Shown here piece by piece: positions 52,201 to 63,915 of a DNA stretch of 64,000 bases; positions within the stretch are counted from its first letter, which is position 1; every line of letters begins with the position of its first letter. The translations under genes were made by a program, and so were the position numbers. Origin of the DNA: Apteryx mantelli (Eukaryota > Chordata > Aves > Apterygiformes > Apterygidae); the NCBI RefSeq assembly GCF_036417845.1, contig NC_089979.1, forward strand, positions 2,099,424 through 2,163,423. The letters run 5' to 3'. The notes below the pieces were generated by a model. The model was not told where the DNA came from. It did no database searches and saw only the letters and a program-made list of their open reading frames with translations.

Positions 52201-52793
52201 TGGTCATTTTCATTGCCCAGTGGAATTTATTTTCCAATAAGATAACATTTTCCTGCATATAAAATATCCAGTTTTTGAAGAGAATCATTTAGGATTTTGA
52301 ACTGCCGTTTCAAAAAGGCCCACAGAAAATTATATCTGGTCCCCAATGAAATGCAGTGGAAGGAGAGATTGCTCTTCTGATCTAGTTGTATTCACAATCC
52401 TGGGAGACATTTTGGAATAAGTTTCAATCACAATTTCAATTTTAAATTCAAGCGATTTCCATATGCATTAAAACAGTGCGCAAGGACGGGATTCTCAAGA
52501 TGCAGCCTGCTCTGAGACCCAAGCTAGTCTGGAAAGGAAAGCCTTTCTCTTCTCACGTTAGACACAGTGTTTTGTTTTCGTGTCTTGCTCTTCTTCCACT
52601 TATCCAGAATTAGAAACTGTTGAATACATGCACCATATGAAGAAGTCGCGTTGTGAAACATCAAAAAAGGAACTTGGAAAAATGCACGCCCGTTCAGATT
52701 TACAACAAGGCATGCTTCCACATACAGGCTAGTGACACGCCAGTCTTAATCACCCACCATCTGACACAGCAACACTATAGTTATTATCGTGTC
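49268..52793. other. Intergenic region between LY6 copies C and D
   Basis: About 3.5 kb with no gene recognised. It is AT-rich, with T-runs at about 51998-52012 and 52075-52086. Open frames (for example 49905-50381 on the minus strand) show no domain. Confidence 0.65.
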
Positions 52794-52823
52794 ATCAAAG
52801 CAAACACTGCAGAGGTATAAAAA
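52794..52823 (+). promoter_or_regulatory. Core promoter of LY6 copy D
   Basis: TATAAAAA at 52816-52823, 58 bases before the ATG, with ATCAAAGCAAA at 52794-52804. The start-to-start distance of 22 bases is the same as in copy C. CTGCAGAGG between the two blocks resembles TGCAGAG before the copy B TATA box. Confidence 0.65.
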
Positions 52824-52873
52824 CTGCTCTGGGTGAGTCCTGCTTGACTGGAGGCTGCAAAGACCTATAAAGG

Positions 52874-55800
52874 ATGAAGGCTTTTCTTCTTGCCGTGCTG
52901 GTCATAACCCTGTGCACAGAGCGTGGTGAGTCTCCAAGGATCCCTTTGCACTAGCACGACCCTAGAGTCAGGGCAGGTTTTCGCTATTGCAGGGTGACGA
53001 GGGAGCTTTGCAGCGGGAACGGCAATGCTGAGGGTCATTAGGCGCTGGTGAATATTCCAGTCATCTGGGTAAGAAATAGCTGGCCCTTTTCTTTTATCAA
53101 ATGTCTCTTCAAGGAGGGGGACTTATCTGCATCAGGGGGAGTTGCAAGGGTGCTGAGGAGCTGAGGTGGGAGATGAGAGACCCACCTCACCTGACTCTTT
53201 CAGTCTCATCGCAGCCCCTGTTGTGGCTCAGTGTTGGGAGCTGAGAGCCCCGAGACCTGGTGCAGCTTCGTTGGAAGTGAAGTTAGTTAAGGGTTATCCT
53301 GAGATGGATAGGGAAGGGGAAATATCTCCAGTAAGGCTGTAAATTTGACATACAGCTACAGGCAATTATTTTAACTGATTTTTTTCTTTCCCTTGTTTTG
53401 TTACTGGTTGCATTTACAAGCCCTAATTAAGTACATTGGTAAAGATGGTCATGCCCGCCAGGAGAAGCTATTCTGGCTCTCACTTCTTTCTTGCAGTTCG
53501 TTGCTTTGAGGTGCAACTATGTTGATTTTGATCCCTGGCCTGAGGTGGAGATGCAAAGAGTCCCATTTTCATTCTGGCAATTGGCTGTGTCTTTTGGGAA
53601 AGATGTGCTGGGAACCAGCACTGTGAACCCTGCCGTGTTGGGGTCTGCCAAGGACCACTGCCTGCGCCTAGGGAAGATGCCCTGTTTGAACAGGGCGGGT
53701 CAGGCAAAGAAGGGCGAGCACAGCCCTGAATACCCCTCTCACTATTCCATGGGAACATCTCATTCCCTCTGCTTTGGGGCTTTTAACTCATTGCAAACCG
53801 AACCTTTCTTAGTTCCATTGTAGGGTTTTACCTGCAAACTACCGGCTGTCCTGGTCCTGGTCTGGCAGAGCACTTAGGCTCATACTTAATTTGGGGTTGT
53901 GAATGTTCTTATTGAAGCCAATGCGATTTCACAGGCTTTGAACTCAGCATGTGCTAAATCATTGTGCTTAATGGGGGTGAAAAAGTGGAGGGCAATAAAA
54001 GGATCCTTTCCAGCAGCTTATCAACTGTAATCACATTTAAAAAAAAATCACGTAATGAGACAGCAAACTTACTAAAAGAGTCAGTGAAAATTAACACATA
54101 CATAGCACCACTTTGCTGTGCAGTCTAGCCAGAAGGCTGGTGGCTGTTCCAATTAATCCTGAACCTGTCTGATTTTAATCTGCATCTACCAGTACTTGCA
54201 CTTGCTAATGCTTTACACACTTAAGTCATTTATCTGAGTGGCTGGAATTACATGAAAATGCTCCTTGTGGGTCTCCTTTCCAAACACAGTAGAGGTCTTC
54301 CTGGACGCAGACAGGAGACCTTCAGAGACAGCCTGGTTTAACCCCAGGTTTTGCATCTTGAGTAGGGCACACTATGAAAGAAGTACTGTAACCCTTCACC
54401 ACTCAACCCTCATTGCAATAAATGCCTCAATAGCAACAACAAAATCAGAAAACATTTTCAACAGCATGAGCAATTCTTGCACTTAGCAGGAGAGAGAAAA
54501 CTATTTCCCCTCATTTTCACACTGAAACTTACCTTACGTATTTGACAGTCATGAGGATCAAAATTGTCCTGCTCAACTCCAAGCTCTTAACTGAGCTACT
54601 AGGTTAGGAGCCCACATGCCTCCGAAGTCCTCTATAGCCAATGGTGAGAGAAAGAGAAGCCTCCTGAGCACAAAAGGAGATTGACAAAATCATCCCTGCA
54701 GGCGTCTGCCCGCTCCCCTGACCAGGAGGGTCCCAGCGCAACCGAACTCCTAAATAAAAAGTCTTGGGAGGTTGGGATGAAACAGGACTAGGGCATCCAA
54801 CAAGTTCCACTCTTTCCACATAGATTCAGGAAGTCTTCCCAAGAATGGGCTTTATTAAAGAAGTTGCATTAACTTAACTTAAGGAATAAAATGAGTTACA
54901 CATCTGGAAAAACCTGTCTGGGGATTGTGCTCCAGTGTAAGGGTTACTCTGGGACAAGAGGGTTATTTCTAGCAGGGTGGAGCAGAGATGTTGCTCTGTG
55001 GGGTTTGCACAAGAGTAGAGAATGAGGTCACGCCACTTTGTGTGAGGATGGTCTAAAGAGGGAGAAGAGCCTAAGGAGGGTCCCAGACTGAAAACATATG
55101 TTGCCTGCAGTGTCGGGATAATACTGAACAGAGGAGCCAGGCAGAACAGCCAAGAGGGTCTGGAAATGACCATGACCAAGGCAGGAAGCAAGTCGCAACA
55201 CTCATATCACCAAGTCAGAGACAGCTGGGTGCCAGTTCAAAGGCTGTTGGCATATTAAGGGTGTTGAAAATGGGAAAAGAAGGAGATAGATAGTATCTGA
55301 GTCACTGTCAGCCCAGTCACCTGGCCTGTGACCTCTGCTAGTCACTCTTCGGCAGGAGATAACAGAGGGAGAGTAGGATCTGCGAGGACAAGAGACCACA
55401 AGAGGAAAGTGAAGGTCAGTGCTGCGTGGCCATGGAAAGGATGGATGGACTGTCCATCTGTTGTGGGGACAGGAGGCAGTTTCCACAGAGACATAAAAGG
55501 ATGAATATTATCCTAAAAGAAATTGTGGCTTTCTCTGAATACAGTACACACTGGTCACTTGGGTCATGTCTGGACTGGTAGGATGCTCAGAAGTGGAGAG
55601 CCTGTTTGGGCTAGATGGGCTTGTATAATGTCAAACAAGAGCTGAAAGGAGGTAGGGACATTCCTGATAAAGACACCAATGAGGGCAAAGAATCTCGGGT
55701 AAGGGAGAAGCGCAAGGGAGAAGAAGCTAGAGAACAGTGCTGGTACAGGAATAAGACAGGTATTAACTGGCCACAGATAAGGAGAGCTCGGAAATGAGAA

Positions 55801-57985
55801 GAATGTGTCTAATCTCCAGTGGGTGACATTACTGCAGGAGTGTTTGCTCAGACAAACAGATGAGTAGGAAACTCCCCTTATCATGCAAAAAAAAAAAAAA
55901 AAAAAAAACCAAAAAACTCCCTAAGGATCTCTTTGCTATGAATGACTGCTTTAGCTCACTTGAGTGCAGGCTGTTTTCATTCATCCATACAAGCCCAGTG
56001 CTTTGCAGATGCATGGTGTTACAGATGTATGCATTTTGAAGTGTTAGACAGTCTTCTCCCTTGGATGGCCATAAAAAATAGCATGTTGCAGCTGAGGGGC
56101 TGGTTTGCAGAATCCTGCCCTCTACAGATTCAGGACCGTCTCCCAGCATGAGAGCTCTGAAAATGAAACAGCCAAACATAAGCATCCAGTCTTCCCTGGC
56201 AACACAGAGATGCAGAGCTACATCACTTGTCCCTCACTTGAGCTACATGTAGGGGCATTCAGCAACAAAAATCACGTCCAGTACAGCCAAAGTAGTTACT
56301 CTCAGGTCTTTCTCTTCCTCTTTATATTCAAAAAATTTTTTTAAATAATTCATTGTTGATCTGTGTGCTCTAAGAAAAGATGTGCAGACCAGGGGTCTTC
56401 AGTTTGGAAAAGAAATGACTTGAAGAGGATGTGATTGATAGAATGTGGATAGGAACAAGCTGGTCTCTTTCAATACAAGAACTAGTGGCCAGCAAGCGAG
56501 ACTAGAAGGAGCCAGGTTGGAAAGAAACCAAGGAGCTTCATGCTGCAAGTGGTAGTAGACTGGGGGAACTCCTTCCAAAAGCACATTGGGGATGACAGAA
56601 CTTTAAATGGACTCAAGGGAGACTCGGTAAGTATTCAGAAGAAAGATTCCTTGCAGTTACCAAATAGGCAAACCACATCAGGTCAGGAATCTGAGCTTAA
56701 AGTAATTTGGGTCCAGGAAAGTTCTTGGGGCTGAATTTCATACACTCCTGCCCTGTCTTATACTTCTTTGGGTGCCTATTTGTGTCACTGGGCTGGACAG
56801 GTCTTCAGTCTGGACCAGCATTGCCAGTTTTGTGTTTCTAGCAGCATTTCTAGAGCTGACTGATGGGTGTCGTGTGGTTCTTTTGCAGCTTTCTCCCTGA
56901 CATGTTTCACATGCAAAGATGCAACTTCCAACTTTCAGTGTCTCAGTACAACCGCGTGTGCTGATTATGAGAAGTACTGTCTCACAACTTATTCTTCCAC
57001 TGGGCTTGGTAAGTGTGAAGCTTTTCTAAGGCTCTGATGAGAAGAAAGTTTCTGGTTATGCTGAATGCAGAAAGTCCTCCCACCAGGAGGAAGAATTAAT
57101 AAGGATCGCAGTGCACAGAAAGCAAATATTGCAGCAGGTGGGAACTTGATGTAACCCCTCTCTGTCACAATACATCGTAACAACACTGGATCAAACTGGA
57201 AGCAACGTTGCACTTAGGAGTGTGAGCCACTGAAAGAGAAAGGATTTCTCTGCACAAACCCCTTGTCTCATCTCCAAGTTCACATGTACATTCATGAAGT
57301 GATGGCATTTGAGGGGACCAGGTATCATGGTGGGAGCAACCCCAAGGCATGGTAGCAATGAAGTCTTGCAACCTTGCACTGTGCAAATGCTTTGGTTCTC
57401 CAAATTCCTACCCTAGGTTGCACTTAGCTAGCCCTGAAAACAGCAGAAGACTCCTGAGGTCTGGAGATGGTCTCTTCGGCTGCTCAAAGCTTTGAATTTG
57501 GGGTCTATTTCTAGTTATCATGCATGAGGTGCTAGAGGGAGGCTAGTGCTGTTAGGAAGTCTTCTGGGCTAGATGGACATGCAAGGCTATCCATAGGTCA
57601 CACATACACAGATAAAGGTGGAATGTGCCAAAGTCCAAGGGAAAACCAACAGTCATTAAATACAGAAGAACGTATTCCCCACTGGGGTATTGCTCAGCCA
57701 GTCTATCAATCACTGTTTGTAAAAAATATGTAAGACAAAATGATGAATTTCTCTCTGTTCTCTCTCTCCCACTCAGGTAATAACCATAGTCAGCGTATTA
57801 CCAAGAAATGTTCTGCAGTTTGTCCATCAATAAATCTGAATATTGGTGTAGCGGGCGTCGCTACCAGCTGCTGCGAGACTTCCCTGTGCAATATCAGTGG
57901 GGCCAGCAGTGTGAAAACCAGCTACACTATGATAGCTGCGGGCGCCTTGGCCAGTCTTGTTTGTGTCCTCCGGCTGGGGCTGTAA
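52874..57985 (+). CDS. LY6E-like GPI-anchored protein, copy D
   Basis: A 126-residue protein with exons 52874-52925, 56889-57008 and 57777-57985, the same exon lengths (52/120/209) and phases as copy C. Signal peptide MKAFLLAVLVITLCTER. The LY6 domain has all ten cysteines: CFTC, FQC, TAC, KYC, KKC, AVC, SCC and LCN. An NIS sequon sits at the last cysteine. A SGASS site is followed by a hydrophobic tail (MIAAGALASLVCVL) ending RLGL, typical of a GPI-anchor signal. Like copy C it is LY6E-like, with wording close to chicken LY6E around CNISG and SSVK. The 4-kb first intron contains a 22-base A-run (55887-55908) and an old CR1 fragment (about 56370-56830). It is expected at the cell surface; the partner is unknown. 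Confidence 0.9.
55887..55908 (+). repeat. Poly(A) run of 22 bases in copy D intron 1
   Basis: An uninterrupted A22 followed by CCAAAAAA. The upstream 300 bases have no coding likeness I recognise, so a retroposed tail is possible but unproven. Confidence 0.6.
56370..56830 (+). repeat. Ancient CR1-type LINE 3' fragment
   Basis: Ordered landmarks of an old reptile-type CR1 3' UTR: AGTTTGGAAAAGAAATGACT, ACAAGAACTAGTGGCCAGCA, GGGGGAACTCCTTCCAAAAG and, at the end, CACTGGGCTGGACAGGTCTT followed by CAGTCTGGACCAGCA. There is no coding left. It ends about 60 bases before copy D exon 2. Boundaries are approximate. Confidence 0.65.
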
Positions 57986-58000
57986 GGGGGGGGGGGGGGA
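57986..58000 (+). repeat. G-run just after the copy D stop codon
   Basis: About 13 consecutive G, beginning directly after TAA (57983-57985). A homopolymer of this length next to the reading frame is prone to length variation but lies outside the coding sequence. Confidence 0.7.
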
Positions 58001-58403
58001 GAAGCTGCTGCTTGGCCTTGCATTGCAAGGAATCATTATCTCTCCTGTACAGAGGTTTCTCTGGAATGCCACCCCGTTTCTCCTAACTGGCACTTCACAC
58101 CCCATCAGCAAATATTTTTGCTCTTACCATGCTCTGATGAGCGTGCACAAGAGCATGGCCCTACCTCAAAGTGGTGGTGGGAAGAGAAAGTCATGATGTG
58201 GAGCCCTGTCCTTGCGTACGGGCACTGTACAGGGACCATCTCTCCTTTTACTATTGGCCTATATAACTCTATGCATTTATTCCCCTTCATTTTGGCCCTA
58301 TCTTTCTTCTATGTCGTTTTTACCTTTATACTATTTCTTGCCCTGGATCATTTCGCTCTGAGGAAGCCTTTGATATTGTAGCTGTTAAACAGAAGCTGGG
58401 CAC

Positions 58404-58409
58404 AATAAA
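58404..58409 (+). terminator. Polyadenylation signal of LY6 copy D
   Basis: AATAAA 418 bases after the copy D stop, followed by GTGTTATTTTAGTC and then TGTGTGAGCGTGTGG, a good GT-rich downstream element. Confidence 0.8.
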
Positions 58410-61400
58410 GTGTTATTTTAGTCTACTGTGTGAGCGTGTGGTATGGCACTTCAGGCATAGCAGCTTGAAACATCCATGGTAGCAGCAACAAGAATGGAGG
58501 CGTTAGTCTGCAAGTTGCATTGAAATGATACTGAAATATATCAAAATTATTTTGCATTCACTTCAGGAAGCCTCTTCCCAGATTTTCTTTTTTTTGCATA
58601 GGCAGAAGTGTCATTTTGTGACTACATTTCAGAGTAAACAGTATTCTATTTAACTTGTTTTCAGTTTTGCTTCTGGGTCAGCTGTTTGGAAGGAAATAGC
58701 TGTTGAGCTCTCCAGCAGGCAGAGGGGACAAGATGGGACCCACCATGAAGGGATCTTCAGCATTAAGTTTTCTTTAAAGTGATTTAATATGTTACAGCGG
58801 AAGTTGCTTTATAAGCATTAAGGATTATTTTGAAAGGGAAGTATCTTGCATGTATCTTGCATGGTGCTTAAAGGGAAAATCATCAGCAAAGATAGGCGTT
58901 TTCTACCCTGTGTATGCTGGAGTCAGGAAATGTCAGCTCCATGTAGCAAAAAATTAAGTTCTACCCTCGATGATCTTGAAAACAAATCTTTATGTTTGCT
59001 AGCAAGGTTTTCTACCTGGGTTATAACTGCAGGAATTCATTCCCCTGCTCTGATTTTCCTTGTGGACAACCTTAGTCAGGAACGAGAGATTTGTCCCCTT
59101 AAATCCTTCCAAAGTGAGTCACACAAGGCTGAAATGCTTTCTCCTGAGCTAGGGAAGTTCTCCTTGTGCAATTACCCCAGAAAATATCTCCTGGGACAAT
59201 TAGTTGGGTGCAGCTCGCCTAGCTGGTTTTCCCTCTGTAGACTAAATGCGCAGGGAGAGCAGCTACACAGATTGCTCGCTCTGCTGGGCATTTACCAAGG
59301 GCAGGGCCACGGTGACACTCAGAAATCTCTGGATCCCTGTAACAGGTTTGCAAGGGAAATCTGGTCTCACGGCTTCAGCTTATCCTAACTTGCTCCCATC
59401 CCTTCTCATCCAGCCTTCCTCCCCTCTACCTCCAACCCCCAGCTATGCACTCCCTGGCTGTTTTCCCAGTCCCGGCCTTCCTTGCTGGCTTCTTCATCCA
59501 GTTGCAGTCTGGGCTTTGTCTCCACCCTCCTTTTCTCTGTTTTCTTGCTAGTTTTCCAGAGCTAGTTGCTCTCTATTTTCTTTCTTACTTCTTCCCCTTC
59601 CTGGTTCTCACTGCATAGGTGTTCACCAAGTACAGTCGCCTGCTAATCCAAGGCTGGCTGAAGATACTCTGTCTTTTGCCACTACTCTCATTTGCCTTTG
59701 CGGTTTCTATTACCCTGTCATCCCCCCACCGAGCTGGCTCCAGTCTTCTTCCCAGCCTCTTTGTCCAATCTACCACCTTCACCTTACTTCCCCTCCTGCC
59801 AGATTTAGAGGTATCAGAGTGGTGCACACATCTGAATGTTGCTGCCCTTCTTTGCTGTGTTTCGCAAAAGGATCTGCTGAGAAAGAAGAAATTGCTGTGG
59901 CCAGACCATAGCCTGTTTGGAAACAGGTGCCTACACGTCCGGGAAGACTGTATGCCCTGGAATCACATGGCCTTTAAGTGCTAAGAGACCTGATGGACTG
60001 GATTCATCTCACCCCATTTTAGCTGCAGGTGTCAAGGGGGAGAGACAAGCACCTGCAGTGGGCAGCTCAGCCCAGCTGCCCCAGAGGGGTCAATCTCTTT
60101 GCCTCCACTGACCACAGAGGAGGTGTTGGCTATAGGGTGACAACTGGCTGCCAAATGCTCCACTCTGGCCACCTACCACCGTACCTAATAGGGATAGGAT
60201 TGGGATGAAAGGGTACATCTCTGCTAGGAAATAAAGCAAACCAAGAACTGTTCCGTGGCCTTGGATGGCTAAAGTCTGCCCCACACCCAGACTGTAAGGT
60301 GGTAACAACCAAACTATTTGAAATAGTCTCCAGCCTTTGCTATCCATGGGCTTAGAAGCTGTTAGAGACAATGCTGGTTGGCACAGGCCAGGGTCAAGCC
60401 AGGGCAGTACTAGCAGCTGAGGGACAAGCCTTACCCTGTTAAGCCTGTGAATATAGACCTGCTCGTGGTATCCAGGTTTAAAATGAAGTCATGCCCTGTT
60501 TAGAGCTACCTGAACTTGGCAGGTGCCTCCATTTTGGATTGGGAGGGAAGCAGGAACATGAAGGAAGGTATAAAAAGATGTGAGCAGAGAGGGCAAAGCA
60601 CATGGAAGAGCCTGCTTCTGCATTGCAGGGTTTCATGACCTGCTGACAGCTGCTGCATGGAGTTATGAACAACACCGGGAACCCAAGAGTCCTGTCCCTA
60701 CGGGAACAGATCCATCCATGGCCCCAGCCTGCCTCCTTCTTGCCTGGTTTCTCCCTGGCTCCACAGGTTTTGCATTCCCTTCTGCCCAGCAACCCAACTG
60801 AAGCATGTGGGCCAAAGACCGATCCATGTCTCAAGTTACATAATAAGGTCCTTATCAGGAGCTGGGAGCAGCAATTGCCCTGAGGCATGGGAGGTCCTAA
60901 AACCATGCCTCTTTTTGCTGTAGAGAACCCTCCCTCAGCAATGGGCTGTTGTGTAAGAAACCTCTCTCTGCCAGCCTTCCTGAGACATCCTGAGCTGACA
61001 TCTCCCATGCAGATGGAGGCAGAATTAGGTGCCTAATTCCACATCCCTCCACACAGGGTTTCTTATCTGTGGGCTCCTGTGGCTGCATACTCACCACATG
61101 AGAGTGGCAAACTGCCCTGCAGAAACATCTGGGATGCCACGGAGGGGTCGTGGGAAGGAGGTGGGTGTCTCATTCAGATACGTGAGATCACTCCTGGGAG
61201 GCAGTTGGCACTCTCTGCATGGATTATATAAGGGCTCAGGTGCCTCTTCAGTGCTCTGAGTCACCGTGTCAGGACCTGAATCAGCTAAGGAAACTTTGCC
61301 CTGCCTCAATTAGGTACTTGTAGGAAGTGGTTTAACTTTGGCCCTTGTTTTCCCTCACTCAGGGCTTTTCCACCAGTGATACAGAGGGACCTATGCTACC

Positions 61401-63049
61401 TTCTGCTCTCCTTGAATAGTTTGGTCTTAAATTTCTTCCCTTTCTTTCTGAGATCAGAACAACATCCAGTGAATCAGTGACAACAAAAGATAATATGGAT
61501 GCGTAAGATCAAAACAAGGTCTTTACTGGGACCAAAAAGCTTCTGGAAGCCATGGAAAATGGCAAAAGCAACCTTTTTTTCAGAAATAAATGCTGCTTTA
61601 TCATCATTTAGTCAACTCATGGCTCCATTCTGAGGTCTATTTTAGTTTTCCCCAATTGTTAGCACATTTTCATTTTCCCAAATTGGTACTGATGGGATCA
61701 CTCTACAGAGGTGCCTCAGTTCCCTGTATTTTTTTTACAATCTTACTTCCTACCCGGTGTCTCTGCCTGGCCTGTTGCTCCAGGCCCTCCTCCAAGACCA
61801 CAGCCAGGATGCTTGTCAGCAGGAAACGCCCTTTTGACTCTGTCTGCTTAATTTTTGCTTCTGACTGTTCTGAGTTTTGTAATCTGTCCTATTGAGAAAG
61901 AAGGAATCACTGTGACCTAGTCACTGTGCTGCAAAATTAGCGCTCTTTTTAGATGCTGGGAAGAGGTCATGCTCCAGCATTACGCTACGTCTAGGTACTA
62001 ACAAAGACTTTAATGTCCTGGGGACAACTTCCAAATAACTGTTTGAAATGGAGGAGCTGGTTTCGTACCTGAATTTCTCTCCTTACGCTCAGTATACATT
62101 TGTTGACAGTGCTGGGGGTGTTTCAGCCTCACTACTCTCTCAGAGCAGACTTGCAAGTTGGAGACCTGATGAAAGGACTGAGCCAATGCACCATTGCACC
62201 AAGGCCCATGTAGAAACAGTGGGTGCTGGAAAGGTCATCAAATGTGATGGGAGATATAGCAACAATTTGAGGCCTGTTTCCTTCATGGAGGAACAGGAAT
62301 ATACACAGTAGAAGTTATTGGGATAATTAATAGAACAAAAAAGGAAAAAATGGTGCTTCCTTTAACTCTAATTGCAAAACACCAGCAGGAGGAGACACCC
62401 ACTAATTATGAAAGGCAACCTGTTTGTAACCCACTTGGGTTGTACACCCAATGGCCTCTGCAAAACAGAAGGGTCGATCTGATCATTGCTATGTCCCCTG
62501 CTGACCTCACACATCTCCAGACATAGGAGCGAGGATGTCCTTTTTCATATCGGGCTTGCATAACTGTGGAATTCACCACTGAATGATACCATTCCAGGAA
62601 AAGTTTTAGGAGGACCTAAAAAATACCAGCAACTCACATGGATAATGAAATCATACAGTGTTGAGAGGATTAATATTACACACAGACAGAAAGAAAACAA
62701 CCCCTTGTGTTGCAAAGAACAAACAAACAAGTTACCGGTGGCTGCTACCAGGGAACCACCTGTTATGTTATTCCCTAGTTGCCAGCAAAGGGGTTTTTTG
62801 GCAACTTCCTCTTTTGCGTGTTCTGCTACCTGATGTCCAGGACTAACCTCAGCTTGGAGGAACTGTCATTCTGAGATGGCAGCTCGAACTCTTACAAGAT
62901 GCATCTCCTATTAAGGTCTATTTCCCAGAACATCGTAACCAGAGTCATGCTCTCAGGTTTTAAGGGATTCAGAGGAGAGCAACATGGAGGAAGAGAGGAA
63001 AGGGACCGATTTAAGAGGAGAGATTGAAAGAGATACGTTTTAAAGGATG

Positions 63050-63190
63050 GCATTTTCAAAGTAGACTAGTAATTCCAGGATGCCAACTTGTGATATCTTA
63101 AATGGAGGTCTGATTTCCAGATGATGCTAGGCCTGGAGAAAAGCAGACCCTCTAATGGTTCCCTGAAATAGGAGCAAAACGTCATTAAAT
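63050..63190. repeat. Probable ancient amniote repeat remnant
   Basis: TTTTCAAAGTAGACTAGTAA, then GGATGCCAACTTGTGATATC and GGTCTGATTTCCAGATG. This resembles, from memory, a repeat common in turtle and crocodile DNA (TTCAAAGTGACTAG...GGTGCCCAACTTGAG...CTGATTTTCAG). The family name is not known to me. Orientation is not assigned. Confidence 0.4.
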
Positions 63191-63349
63191 AAAATGTGTT
63201 TTGTACTTGAAAGGTATTTGAAAAGTACGACCAAGAGAGAAGGGAGAACAGAGATTATGTATGGGTAATGGAAAAGTGAAAAAGAAATGAAGACTGTCAT
63301 GAAAATTTGAGGAAAATCTGTTTAACTAGCTATCAGCTAATTTCATACA

Positions 63350-63420
63350 GTGTAAAATACACTGACTTCACTGGAGCTAAACCAGTTTAGGCCAGTTGAG
63401 AATCTGGCCTTCTGATTATG
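63350..63420. repeat. Probable ancient palindromic-type repeat remnant
   Basis: TGTAAAATACACTGACTTCA, CTGGAGCTAAACCAGTTTAG and TGAGAATCTGGCC resemble the ends of an old reptile DNA-transposon-like repeat with the form TCAATGGAGCTACACCAG...GATCTGGCCC. Identification is from memory and tentative. Confidence 0.35.
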
Positions 63421-63808
63421 TGGAACAATTAAACAAAAAGAACAGCACATCATGAACCCTGGTACCTCCACCATTAACTATCCAAAGGGGCTAGAAAAAA
63501 TGCACTGCTAGGACTAATTCTCCATGCCTCCAGGCTCTGCTATTTCATCATGCAACTGCTGCTGCCAGAAAGACAGAAGGATGTAAAAGAAAAATCTCAG
63601 AGGACAGAAGAGCAGGCTCTCATTCCCCATTACTTATGAGACCGGAAGAGCAAGAATGTGGGGTTAGAAGGACTTTTCACAAAGGTGACCGTGATTTCCA
63701 TGGGCTCCAGCATGGAGAACTCCCACATGTACCTTACACACCCTTGGGTTGATTTCATGTCCACCTGTGAGCCACCTGGAACCTGTATAACTGCTGCTGT
63801 TCAAAAGG

Positions 63809-63815
63809 TATATAA
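63809..63815 (+). promoter_or_regulatory. TATA box of LY6 copy E
   Basis: TATATAA followed by CCTGC, 55 bases before the ATG at 63864. It matches the copy B element over TATATAACCTG. Confidence 0.7.
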
Positions 63816-63857
63816 CCTGCTTTCCAAACACCTTCCCAGTCCAGCTGAGAGGATCTG

Positions 63858-63915
63858 ATGGAGATGAAGACTACTCTTGCCACCTTGCTGGCTGCTGTCC
63901 TGTGTGTGGAGCAAG
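63858..63915 (+). CDS. LY6-family gene copy E, signal-peptide exon only
   Basis: The first coding exon of a further array member. From the ATG at 63864 it encodes MKTTLATLLAAVLCVEQ in 52 bases, ending at a GGTGAGC donor after 63915, exactly the length and phase of copies A to D. A second in-frame ATG at 63858 would add Met-Glu; the inner ATG is favoured by paralogy. The LY6-domain exons lie beyond the window, as expected from first introns of 1.8-4.0 kb in copies B to D. Whether the gene is intact cannot be judged. Confidence 0.8.

Larger units (their letters stand above)
58410..63808. other. Intergenic region between LY6 copies D and E
   Basis: About 5.4 kb. No gene recognised; the longest frames (58846-59388 +, 60478-61008 -) have no known domain. 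It contains an 11-base tandem duplication (GTATCTTGCAT twice, near 58842-58863) and two ancient interspersed-repeat remnants at about 63050-63190 and 63350-63420. Confidence 0.65.

Noticed and set aside
57540-57600. CTGGGCTAGATGGACAT, like the end of an ancient CR1
   Set aside because: Only about 17 matching bases, too short to call.
58846-59388. 180-codon open frame downstream of copy D
   Set aside because: Composition and sequence match no family I know; it is isolated and unsupported.
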